From assembly GCA_041394945.1 (NCBI GenBank), contig JAWKHH010000001.1:1178001-1242000 (forward strand): a stretch of DNA of 64,000 nt. The letters are read 5' to 3'. Below, piece by piece: positions 9,210 through 16,933 of the stretch (positions are counted from its first letter, which is position 1; every line of letters starts with the position of its first letter). A model generated the notes under the pieces. That model worked only from the letters and a program-made list of their open reading frames with translations. It searched no databases and was not told the DNA's origin. The translations under genes and the position numbers were made by a program. Origin of the DNA: Bryobacteraceae bacterium (lineage in GTDB: Bacteria > Acidobacteriota > Terriglobia > Bryobacterales > Bryobacteraceae).

Positions 9210-12200
9210 TCATTTGCCCTTGCTTAAGCGTCGGAAATATTCTGCGACCGATTCACGATAGCCCGGCGGCACCGGCTGCGTCACGGTGGACCGCACCTGC
9301 CCGTCGGTCTTGTCTTCCACCTTGCGGCGCAACTGCAGCTCGAGCTGCTCAAGCCCCGGCAGCACTTGCGTGCGCAGTTGTTCGACGAGTTGCGGATTGC
9401 CCTGGAAACGGCCCGGGTCCAGCCGCTGCATCTCGCGGATCAGCTCCTGGACGTCCTTCGTGAGGCCGGCGTCGTCGCCCCGGAATTCCTGGCGGATGGT
9501 GTTCAGGTCGCGCAACCCTTCGCGGTACGCCTGCTCGACGCCGGCCAAACCGGAAGGACCGGCGCCCCCGTTGCCGTTGCCGACGTCGGGACGGTAGCCG
9601 CCCGTATTCATCGCCGAGAAGTCCGCCTGGCCGCGCTCGCCGCCCTGCTTCGCCTCTCGCGGCCCGCCGAACGCTCCGCCGCGGCCGCCCTGCTGGCCGG
9701 ACGGATTGCCCATCCCCGCCTGCTGGCCTTGGCCCTGCTGGCCGCCCTGGCCCTGCTGCCCGGCTTGCTGGCCTTGCTGTCCCTGGCCCTGCTGGCCGTC
9801 TTTTCCCTGCTGGCCGGATTGCGACCGGTCGCCCTGCTGGCCGCCCTGTTGGCCTTGCTGATTGCCCTGTTCGTTGCCCTGGCCCTGCTTGCCGCGCTGG
9901 CCGCGTTGGCCCTGCTGCTGGCCGCGGGTGGCCGCTTCGATCTGCTGCCGCAATTGCTCCACGCGGCTGAGCGCCTGTTCCACCTTGTCGTTCTGATCGC
10001 CGCCGGCGCCGCCCTTGTCCATCGCCTTCTGCGCGTCGCGAACCTTTTCCCGCATCGCCTCCATGGCGGACTTGATCGGCGCCTCCCGCATGTAGGCATA
10101 CGCGCCGAATCCGCGCCGGATCAACTCCGCGCTCGATTTCATGCGCAGGTCCACTTCGTTCTGCTGCAGCTCGCCCATGGCCTCGCGCAGCTTGCCCGCC
10201 GCCTGGCGATTGGAGGACTGCAGGCTGCGGGCCGCTTCGGCCATCTCTTTCTCCAGCTTTTCGAGGTCGTCGGCCATCCGCTGCCGCTCAGCCGCGATCG
10301 CTTCGTTCCTCTTGCGATCGCCGGTCGGCTGACCGGTGAGGTTCTTCTGATTTCCGTATTCGGCGAGCAGCTTCTTCTGCATCTCTTCCTGCTGCTGGGA
10401 CAGACGTTCGGCCTGCTCGCCGATCCGCCCCATCTTCTCGCCGGCTTCCTCGCGCCGCATGCCGCTCAACACGTCGCGCGCTTCCTGCAACCGCTCGGCG
10501 GCGCGGCGCGATTCGGCTTCGCTCTGCTGGCCCTGCTGGCCAGCCTGCGACGATGAGGACGCCTTCCGCATGTCGTCCACCGCCTGCCGCAACTGGTCGA
10601 TCGCGCGCTGCACCCGCGGATCCATTTGCCCGCGATTCGGCTGCGGCTTTCCGCTCTGCTGCCCCTGCGCGGATTGGCTCTGCGCCTGCTGCGTCGATTG
10701 GCCCTGGCCGCTCTGGTTCTGCTGCTGCTGTTGCTGGCCGCCCTGTTGATTGTTCCGCGACAACTGCTCCATCTGCTTCTGAAGCTGTTCGGCCTCACGG
10801 CGTAGCATCTCCTGCTGCCACCGCTGCTGGAAGGTCTGCTGCTTGTTGTCGCGCTGCTGCTGGGCGAGTTCCTGCTGCCGGCGCGCCAACTGTTCGAGCT
10901 TCTGGAGAGCTTCGTCGATCTCCTTCTGTTTATTGCCCTGCGCCGAGGCCTGCTGCTGGCCGGTCTCGTACTGGTTCTTTTCCGTATCGAGTTCGAGATC
11001 GAAAAGGTTCTCGAGATCGCGAGCCGCGCCCTGCCCGCCGCCGCCACCGCCGCCTCGCGCGCCGAACGCCACTTGAATCTGGCGCATCGTCGCCTCGGCC
11101 CGCAGCAGGTGCTGCAGCGCCTTTTGTTCTTCCGGAAGAGCGTTGTTCCAGTCGGTGGACTTCAGCTTGTCCGCCGCCTTTCCCATCGCCTCCGCCGCCG
11201 CTTCCATCGACTTCGTGAAGCTGCCGAAAGACTCGCTCGCCGCCGTGAGCTCACGGTTGATCATGCGCTTCGAAAGAGTCTTCGCCTGATCGCGAAGCTT
11301 GCCCTGCACTTCGGAGAGGAACTTGCCGGTTTCCGCGGCCGCCGCCTTGTCGGCTTTCTTCTCGCGCTGCTGATTCCACGTGGCGGCGATGATCTCCTTC
11401 TGCCGCTTCGAAATCTCGTTCTGGTTCTGCTCCTCGCCGCCGCCTCCTCCGCCGCCCATCTGGGATTGGAAGTACTCTTTCTCGAACGGCTGCGCCTCAA
11501 TGAAGAACATATCGGTGCGCGTTTCGGTGAGCGCGTCCTTCGCCGTCGCGTAGACGCTCACCACGTCGCCCGGAACGAGCTTGAAATCCTCGAGCGCCAG
11601 CACGTGGGAACCGGAAAGATCCTTCGATCCCTTCCGCTTCAGCACCGGCGCCGTCTGTTCCTCGCCGCCGTTCACCGAGTAGTGCAATTCCACGTTCTGC
11701 AGACCGAAGTCGTCGTCGGCTTCCACCGCCACGGTGACTTCCTCGATCGGACTGGCCTTGTAGTCGCGGCCCGGCCGCGAGATCCGGATCGTCGGCGGAT
11801 TCTCCTTGCGCGCTTCGATGAAGTAGTCCTCGCTCAGGCGCACACGCTGCCCGCCGTCCATCATCGCCACGTGATAGAAACCGTCCTTTTCGAGCTTCAC
11901 CGCCGCGGTGTACTTCGTGCCGGAGCCGCCAACCTCGATTTCCCTCTCGTTGTCGACGACGATGCGGCCGTCGGCGAGCGGCTTGTCGGTCTCGATTTCA
12001 AGCGCCGCTTCGGTGCCTTCGACGCCGCGCAGGTCGCCGCCCGGGTCCTCCACCGAGGCCGGAAGCCCCGTCCAGGCCGGGTGCTTGTAGGTGACCTTGA
12101 TGTTCTTCACCCGCGGCAGATCCTTCACCGTGAGTTTGAAGTGCGGGGACTGCACGCCGCCCGCATCGACGAAATACTCGGCGTCCTCGGGAACGCTCGC

Positions 12201-12941
12201 CAGTAGAAACTCGAAGCCGGATTCGGAAAGCCGCGGCTGCATCTCCACCTGTTCCCACTTCGCCGCCGTGGAATAACGCACGTTCAGCCGCGCCTTCTTC
12301 GCGTAGAGGCCCACCAACTGCGCGGTGATCAACTGATCGCTTCGCCGGCGGATGGTCGCATCGCCGGGCGCCACCTGAACCTGATAGAAGGCCTGCGCGC
12401 CGCCCTTGGGCGTTCCCGCCCATAGCAGGTTCGCGCCATGGCCCCAGAATCCCGGCCCGCCCGTGATCAGCCACAGCAGCACCGCCAGGGACCCCAATCC
12501 GGCCAGCGCCGCCCCGGCCAGCCGCATTCCCGGCAGTACGAAACTCGGCTCACTGTCCCGCGCCACGCGCAGCGTATCTTCGGCCAGCAGCTCGAGGAAC
12601 GGATCCGTGCGCGCCGCGTCCTTGTCGGCGAACGTCACCAGCCGCTGTTCGAAATGGGGAAACGTATTCTCCGCCCGCGACGCCGCGCGCCGCCGGTTCA
12701 GCCGCAGCCACGGCCGCACGATGCCGAATCCCACCGCCAGCGCCACCACCACGAACAGCGCCACACGCGCCGCCGAGAGGCTCCCCGGCGAGAACGCCAG
12801 CGCGTTCGTGATCAATACCAGAAGGACCGTCGCCACCAGCGCCGCCCCGGCAAGCAGCGCCAATCCCGAAAGAAGCGCGCCGGTGCGCAACCTCCGCTCT
12901 ACTTGTCGAAGATAGCCGAGCAGTTGTTCCCGTGCACTCAT
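9210..12941 (-). CDS. DUF4175-like membrane protein with long Q/G-rich coiled-coil tail
   Basis: A 1243-residue protein. Hydrophobic segments lie at about 21-50, 57-75 and 145-170, as in DUF4175 proteins, followed by beta-rich exported domains (about 200-500). A very long Gln/Glu/Arg-rich helical region comes next, including Q-rich runs at about 710-800. A low-complexity Gly-Gln segment lies at about 1005-1087, and a basic, proline-bearing tail ends PPGYRESVAEYFRRL. Family members sit beside MoxR/DUF58/VWA genes, as here, and are probably inner-membrane scaffolds with a periplasmic coiled coil. It is the last gene of the operon, about 40 bases after the BatA-like gene, with an AGGA ribosome site. 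Confidence 0.8.
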   Translation of the reverse strand: MSAREQLLGYLRQVERRLRTGALLSGLALLAGAALVATVLLVLITNALAFSPGSLSAARVALFVVVALAVGFGIVRPWLRLNRRRAASRAENTFPHFEQRLVTFADKDAARTDPFLELLAEDTLRVARDSEPSFVLPGMRLAGAALAGLGSLAVLLWLITGGPGFWGHGANLLWAGTPKGGAQAFYQVQVAPGDATIRRRSDQLITAQLVGLYAKKARLNVRYSTAAKWEQVEMQPRLSESGFEFLLASVPEDAEYFVDAGGVQSPHFKLTVKDLPRVKNIKVTYKHPAWTGLPASVEDPGGDLRGVEGTEAALEIETDKPLADGRIVVDNEREIEVGGSGTKYTAAVKLEKDGFYHVAMMDGGQRVRLSEDYFIEARKENPPTIRISRPGRDYKASPIEEVTVAVEADDDFGLQNVELHYSVNGGEEQTAPVLKRKGSKDLSGSHVLALEDFKLVPGDVVSVYATAKDALTETRTDMFFIEAQPFEKEYFQSQMGGGGGGGEEQNQNEISKRQKEIIAATWNQQREKKADKAAAAETGKFLSEVQGKLRDQAKTLSKRMINRELTAASESFGSFTKSMEAAAEAMGKAADKLKSTDWNNALPEEQKALQHLLRAEATMRQIQVAFGARGGGGGGGQGAARDLENLFDLELDTEKNQYETGQQQASAQGNKQKEIDEALQKLEQLARRQQELAQQQRDNKQQTFQQRWQQEMLRREAEQLQKQMEQLSRNNQQGGQQQQQQNQSGQGQSTQQAQSQSAQGQQSGKPQPNRGQMDPRVQRAIDQLRQAVDDMRKASSSSQAGQQGQQSEAESRRAAERLQEARDVLSGMRREEAGEKMGRIGEQAERLSQQQEEMQKKLLAEYGNQKNLTGQPTGDRKRNEAIAAERQRMADDLEKLEKEMAEAARSLQSSNRQAAGKLREAMGELQQNEVDLRMKSSAELIRRGFGAYAYMREAPIKSAMEAMREKVRDAQKAMDKGGAGGDQNDKVEQALSRVEQLRQQIEAATRGQQQGQRGQRGKQGQGNEQGNQQGQQGGQQGDRSQSGQQGKDGQQGQGQQGQQAGQQGQGGQQGQGQQAGMGNPSGQQGGRGGAFGGPREAKQGGERGQADFSAMNTGGYRPDVGNGNGGAGPSGLAGVEQAYREGLRDLNTIRQEFRGDDAGLTKDVQELIREMQRLDPGRFQGNPQLVEQLRTQVLPGLEQLELQLRRKVEDKTDGQVRSTVTQPVPPGYRESVAEYFRRLSKGK
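9680..9930 (-). repeat. Gly-Gln low-complexity tandem repeat inside the DUF4175 gene
   Basis: Imperfect 9- and 12-base units (CTGGCCCTG/CTGGCCTTG on the plus strand) encode runs of GQQ, GQG and GQQA. The unit phase is kept at multiples of three, so copy-number change would keep the frame. The repeat is coding, with no spacers, so it is not a CRISPR array. Confidence 0.8.
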
Positions 12942-12981
12942 AAGGTCCTCGAATCCCCCTTCTTCTTACACTCTGCGCGCC

Positions 12982-15000
12982 CTACGCTCCCTCTTCTCTT
13001 TGTACACCCAAATAGCGGTCGCCGAGGAGGGACTCGGCCACCGCCAGCGCCAGCACCGCCAGCATCACGTACCACCAGAAGCCCCAGGGCTTCGGTTGAG
13101 CCGGCTCGGCCGCGCCCGCGGCCGCGGTTTCGACGCCCGGCTCGGCTTTCCCGCCCGCCCACAAATCGAGCGTCTCTTTCGATATGACGGCGAGGTTCGA
13201 TTCCTTTCGATCCGCGTTCACGGCGATCGTCTCATGACGGCCGCTCGCGCGCCGCACTTCCCAGAAACCTTCGCGGTCCGGCTGGAAGGTCTGCAGTTCG
13301 GTGGATTGCGCCAGCGACAACGGCCGCTGTCCGTCGGGATCGATGATCTCCACCGACACGGCCCGCTCCCGCGCCGACCGCAATTCGAGATGTCCATTCA
13401 CCGGCAGCGACGCGTTCCGCTGCTCGATGCCGGCCAGGTAGCGGCCCATCTGCTCGACGAAGGGCACGAACGACGGCTGCAGCGGCAGGTCGTTCGACTG
13501 GTTGTCGAACGTCGAGGCGAACACCAGCACCCGGCCTTCGCCGAGGCGCTTTTCCTGCAGCAGCGGCGTGCGATCGTTCAATCGCGCCAGCACCGCGGCC
13601 TCGTCGACCGGCGCTTTCACCGCCCAGTAGAACTTCACGCCTTCCCATCGCACGCTGCGCCGGATCGCCGGGTGGGTTCCGTCGGAATCGGTCACGGTCG
13701 CGAACCGGTCTCCCATCCGCGAGTAATACTTCGTATCCTCGATCTTCGCGTCGACAAGCGGAATCTTCCCGCGCTTGGCCAGGTTCGGCCCCGCGGCGAT
13801 CCACACGGACTGCCCCGCCTTCACCGCCCGGTCCAGCACTTCGAGAAATCGCTGCGGCACGGAAAGCGGATCCGACAACACCACGAATGCAAAGCGCGCC
13901 GGATCGAGATTCGCCGCCTTCTCCGCCGTCACCGCCTCGAGCTGAAACGCCGATTGCGCGAGCGAGGTGAGCGCGGTGCGGAAGTACAGCGGCGACCGTG
14001 TGTCGCGCGCCTCGTGAACCAGCAGCACCCGCTTCGGATCCGTACGTTCCACCGCGAACAGCATCCGGTCGTCGCGCGCCAGCGCATCGCCGGCCTCGAT
14101 CCGCGCCTCGCACTTCGAAGCGCCATAGGGGATATCGAGCCCCTCGAACTCCACCGACGCGCGGCCGTTCGCCGGAACGTCCACCGGCTTCGACGCCGTG
14201 ACGCGGCCGTTCACCACCAGCGAAACGGTCCGCTTCGTGGCCGGCGTGCCGTACCCGGCCACCGTCACCTGCACGCGCGTCTTTTTCGGATCCCACGCCA
14301 CCGCCGGCGCGTTCACGGACTCCACCGCCCAGTTCGCCTCGTCCTTCGGCGCCACCGGGTGCGGCGTCAGGGTCACCGCCTCCGGCAATACGACATCGGA
14401 GAATCCCGACGGCAGCGCCGATTGCTGCATGTCGCTCACCAGGTGAACCTCGATCGGCCGCCCCGCGTCCTGCGCCACGGCGCGAATCGCCCGCACCAGT
14501 TCGGCGTAGGATCCCAGTGTGTCGGTCGGTTTGATCGACTCCACCGCCGCCCGCAGGGCTCCGTCGTCCTGCGTCGGATCGGTGAGCAGCCGGAGATTTC
14601 CGCCGAGCGCGGCCACTTGCGCTTCCATGCGGCCCGTGCGCCCGCGCAGTACCGTCAACGCCTCGCGTTTGGCGTCTTCAAGCCTCGACCCGGCGCGCAT
14701 GCTCAGCGATTCATCCACCACCACGAGCAGCCGCTTGTCCCCCGACGCCACCGGCTCCAGGCGACGGATGAACGGCTGCGCGAACGCCAGCGCCAGCAGC
14801 GCCAGCAGCGCCAGGCGCAGGGCCAGCAGCAGAAGATATCGCAGCCGCCGGTGCTTGATGGAACTCTGCGTCCGCCGCTCGAAGAACATCAGCGAGCTGA
14901 ACGGCACCGGAGTCTTGATGTGCTGCCGCAGCAGGTGCACATAGAGCGGGATGCCCACGGCGAGCAGCCCGCCGAGAAACCAGGGAGAGAGTAGCCCCAC
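12982..15000 (-). CDS. BatA-like membrane protein with VWA domain
   Basis: A 672-residue protein starting with GTG at 15000, directly after the TAG of the DUF58 gene. It has the BatA N-terminal signature (first membrane segment about 5-24, second about 55-78). A von Willebrand A domain follows with an intact MIDAS motif DESLS at residues 96-100. A glutamine-amidotransferase-like region lies in the middle and a C-terminal membrane segment at about 645-665. BatA-type proteins partner MoxR ATPases and DUF58 proteins in envelope-stress or protein-complex assembly systems. The intact MIDAS suggests metal-dependent ligand binding outside the membrane. Confidence 0.88.
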   Translation of the reverse strand: MGLLSPWFLGGLLAVGIPLYVHLLRQHIKTPVPFSSLMFFERRTQSSIKHRRLRYLLLLALRLALLALLALAFAQPFIRRLEPVASGDKRLLVVVDESLSMRAGSRLEDAKREALTVLRGRTGRMEAQVAALGGNLRLLTDPTQDDGALRAAVESIKPTDTLGSYAELVRAIRAVAQDAGRPIEVHLVSDMQQSALPSGFSDVVLPEAVTLTPHPVAPKDEANWAVESVNAPAVAWDPKKTRVQVTVAGYGTPATKRTVSLVVNGRVTASKPVDVPANGRASVEFEGLDIPYGASKCEARIEAGDALARDDRMLFAVERTDPKRVLLVHEARDTRSPLYFRTALTSLAQSAFQLEAVTAEKAANLDPARFAFVVLSDPLSVPQRFLEVLDRAVKAGQSVWIAAGPNLAKRGKIPLVDAKIEDTKYYSRMGDRFATVTDSDGTHPAIRRSVRWEGVKFYWAVKAPVDEAAVLARLNDRTPLLQEKRLGEGRVLVFASTFDNQSNDLPLQPSFVPFVEQMGRYLAGIEQRNASLPVNGHLELRSARERAVSVEIIDPDGQRPLSLAQSTELQTFQPDREGFWEVRRASGRHETIAVNADRKESNLAVISKETLDLWAGGKAEPGVETAAAGAAEPAQPKPWGFWWYVMLAVLALAVAESLLGDRYLGVQREEGA

Positions 15001-15888
15001 CTAGAACCTCCCCTTCCGGATCGCCAGGTATTCGCGCAGCGCGTCGTCGAGCGGGCGATCGGTCTGGAGCAGTTGATAGTCCATGCCCGCCGCGCGCGCT
15101 TTCTCGCGAATCGTTTCGATATGCGCGTCGATTTTCGGCCGGTATTCGTGCCGCGCGTAGTCCGGCGTCACCTCCATGGATTCGTCGGTCTCGAGGTCGA
15201 TGAGAATCACCGGGTCGCGGAAGCTCGGCTTCACCTCTTCCGGATCGAGCACATGGAACAGCACCACGTCGTTGCCGCGATACCGTAGCGGCTCGATGGT
15301 CTTGATGATGGTTTCCGGCTGTTCCCAGAAATCGGAGATCACGACGACGATGCCGCGCCGCCGGATGCTTTCCTGGAACAGGTGAAATGGCTTGGCGTAA
15401 TCGGTGCGGGCGTGGGGCTCGGCGTGTTCGAGCCCGTGGAGAATGCGATGCAACTGGCCCTGGCGGGTGGAAGGCGGCGTGTAGTGGCGCACTGCATCGT
15501 CGAACACGATGAGGCCGGCGGCGTCTCGTTGCTGAGTGGAGAGGTAGGCGAGCGAGGCGGCGGCGAATCGCGCGTAGTCGATCTTCGACACGTTGTGCGA
15601 GGCCTGCCGCATGGAATTGCTCGCGTCGAGCAGAATCGTTAACTGGCAGTTGGTCTCGCCGCGGTACTTCTTGAGATACGCGCGTTCAGTGCGCGCGTAG
15701 ACGTTCCAGTCGACGTGACGCAGATCGTCGCCGGGCACGTAGGCGCGGTATTCGGCGAACTCCTGCGAAAACCCGAAATCCGGCGACCGGTGCAGCCCCG
15801 AGACAAACCCGTTCACCACCGTCTTTGCGACGAGGTCCAGGTTCGACAACGACGCCAGGACCTTGGGTTCGAGGAAGCGCTGCAGCAT
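15001..15888 (-). CDS. DUF58 domain protein (MoxR partner)
   Basis: A 295-residue soluble protein with the DUF58 signature YVPGDDLRHVDWNVYART (about 50-67). A VWA-like fold follows whose MIDAS motif DASNS lies at residues 88-92. DUF58 proteins work with MoxR AAA+ ATPases and membrane VWA proteins. It starts 9 bases after the MoxR stop, and its own stop touches the GTG of the BatA-like gene, so the three are translated as a unit. Confidence 0.93.
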   Translation of the reverse strand: MLQRFLEPKVLASLSNLDLVAKTVVNGFVSGLHRSPDFGFSQEFAEYRAYVPGDDLRHVDWNVYARTERAYLKKYRGETNCQLTILLDASNSMRQASHNVSKIDYARFAAASLAYLSTQQRDAAGLIVFDDAVRHYTPPSTRQGQLHRILHGLEHAEPHARTDYAKPFHLFQESIRRRGIVVVISDFWEQPETIIKTIEPLRYRGNDVVLFHVLDPEEVKPSFRDPVILIDLETDESMEVTPDYARHEYRPKIDAHIETIREKARAAGMDYQLLQTDRPLDDALREYLAIRKGRF

Positions 15889-15897
15889 CGGACGCGG

Positions 15898-16926
15898 TTA
15901 TCCCTTCGGAGCCGGCATGATTTCCAGAAGCTTCTTGAGGATGTCGTCCTGCGAAAGCCGCTCGCTCTCGGCCTGGAAGTTGAGAAGAATGCGGTGGCGC
16001 AGCACCGGAGTGGCGAGCGCGGCGATGTCTTCGAACGACACGTTGTAGCGCCGGCGCGACAACGCGCGGGCCTTGGCCGAGAGCACCAGGAACTGGGCCG
16101 CGCGGACGCTGGCGCCGTAGTTAACGTACTTCTTGATGATCTCGGGCGGCTCGCCGGCGGTGACGCGCGTGGCTCGGACCAGGTCCACCGCGTAGCGGGC
16201 CACCGGCTCGGCGATGGGCACCATGCGCACCAACTGCTGGAACCCGAGAATCTCTTCCGCCGTGGTCACCGTTTCCACCTCGGCCTGCTTGGTGGTCGTC
16301 GTGAGACCCACCACTTTCACTTCGTCCTCGGCGGGCAGATAGTCGAGGACGGTATTGAACAGGAACCGGTCGAGCTGCGCTTCGGGCAGCGGATACGTGC
16401 CTTCGAGTTCAATGGGGTTCTGCGTGGCGAGCACGAAGAACGGCTTGGGAAGCTGGTAGATGTTGCCGCGCACCGTGCACGAGCGCTCCTGCATCGCCTC
16501 GAGCAGCGCCGATTGCGTCTTGGGAGGCGTGCGGTTCACTTCGTCGGCGAGCAGCACGTTGCCGAACACCGGCCCCGGGACGAACGTCCAGCGGCGGTGC
16601 CCCGTCGTCGGATCCTCTTCGATGATGTCGGTGCCGGTGATGTCGGAAGGCATCAGGTCCGGCGTGAACTGGATGCGCTTGAACTCGAGGCCCAGCGTCT
16701 GCGCGATGGTCCGCACCATGAGCGTTTTCGCCGTGCCGGGCAATCCGGTGATGAGGCAGTGCCCGCCCACGAACAGCGCGATGAGGATCTGTTCGAGAAC
16801 CTCATCCTGGCCCACGATCACCCGGTGGACCTGTTCGAGAATTTTCTCGCGCACTTCCTGGAATCGCTCGATTCGAGTCTTCAGTTCCGTGGAGTCGAGA
16901 TTAAGTTCACTCGCAAGAGTCGACAT
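15898..16926 (-). CDS. MoxR family AAA+ ATPase
   Basis: A 342-residue AAA+ ATPase with Walker A GLPGTAKT (61-68), Walker B VLLADE (124-129), sensor-1 region LATQNPIE (about 170-180) and the MoxR helix insert. MoxR proteins are chaperone-like ATPases that activate or assemble protein complexes together with VWA-domain proteins. It lies between the TPR-peptidase gene (7 bases upstream) and DUF58 (9 bases downstream), the usual MoxR-DUF58-BatA order. Confidence 0.95.
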   Translation of the reverse strand: MSTLASELNLDSTELKTRIERFQEVREKILEQVHRVIVGQDEVLEQILIALFVGGHCLITGLPGTAKTLMVRTIAQTLGLEFKRIQFTPDLMPSDITGTDIIEEDPTTGHRRWTFVPGPVFGNVLLADEVNRTPPKTQSALLEAMQERSCTVRGNIYQLPKPFFVLATQNPIELEGTYPLPEAQLDRFLFNTVLDYLPAEDEVKVVGLTTTTKQAEVETVTTAEEILGFQQLVRMVPIAEPVARYAVDLVRATRVTAGEPPEIIKKYVNYGASVRAAQFLVLSAKARALSRRRYNVSFEDIAALATPVLRHRILLNFQAESERLSQDDILKKLLEIMPAPKG

Positions 16927-16933
16927 GAGTGTT

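Noticed and set aside
9680..9930. Possible CRISPR-like array
   Set aside because: Units are 9-12 bases, coding, and without unique spacers.
9366..10556. 396-codon plus-strand Leu/Ala-rich frame resembling a membrane protein
   Set aside because: It is the complement of the Gln-rich repeats of DUF4175 (CAG/CTG), so the hydrophobicity is an artefact.
13000..14994. 664-codon plus-strand frame
   Set aside because: Antisense shadow of the BatA-like gene; Arg/His-rich with no domain.
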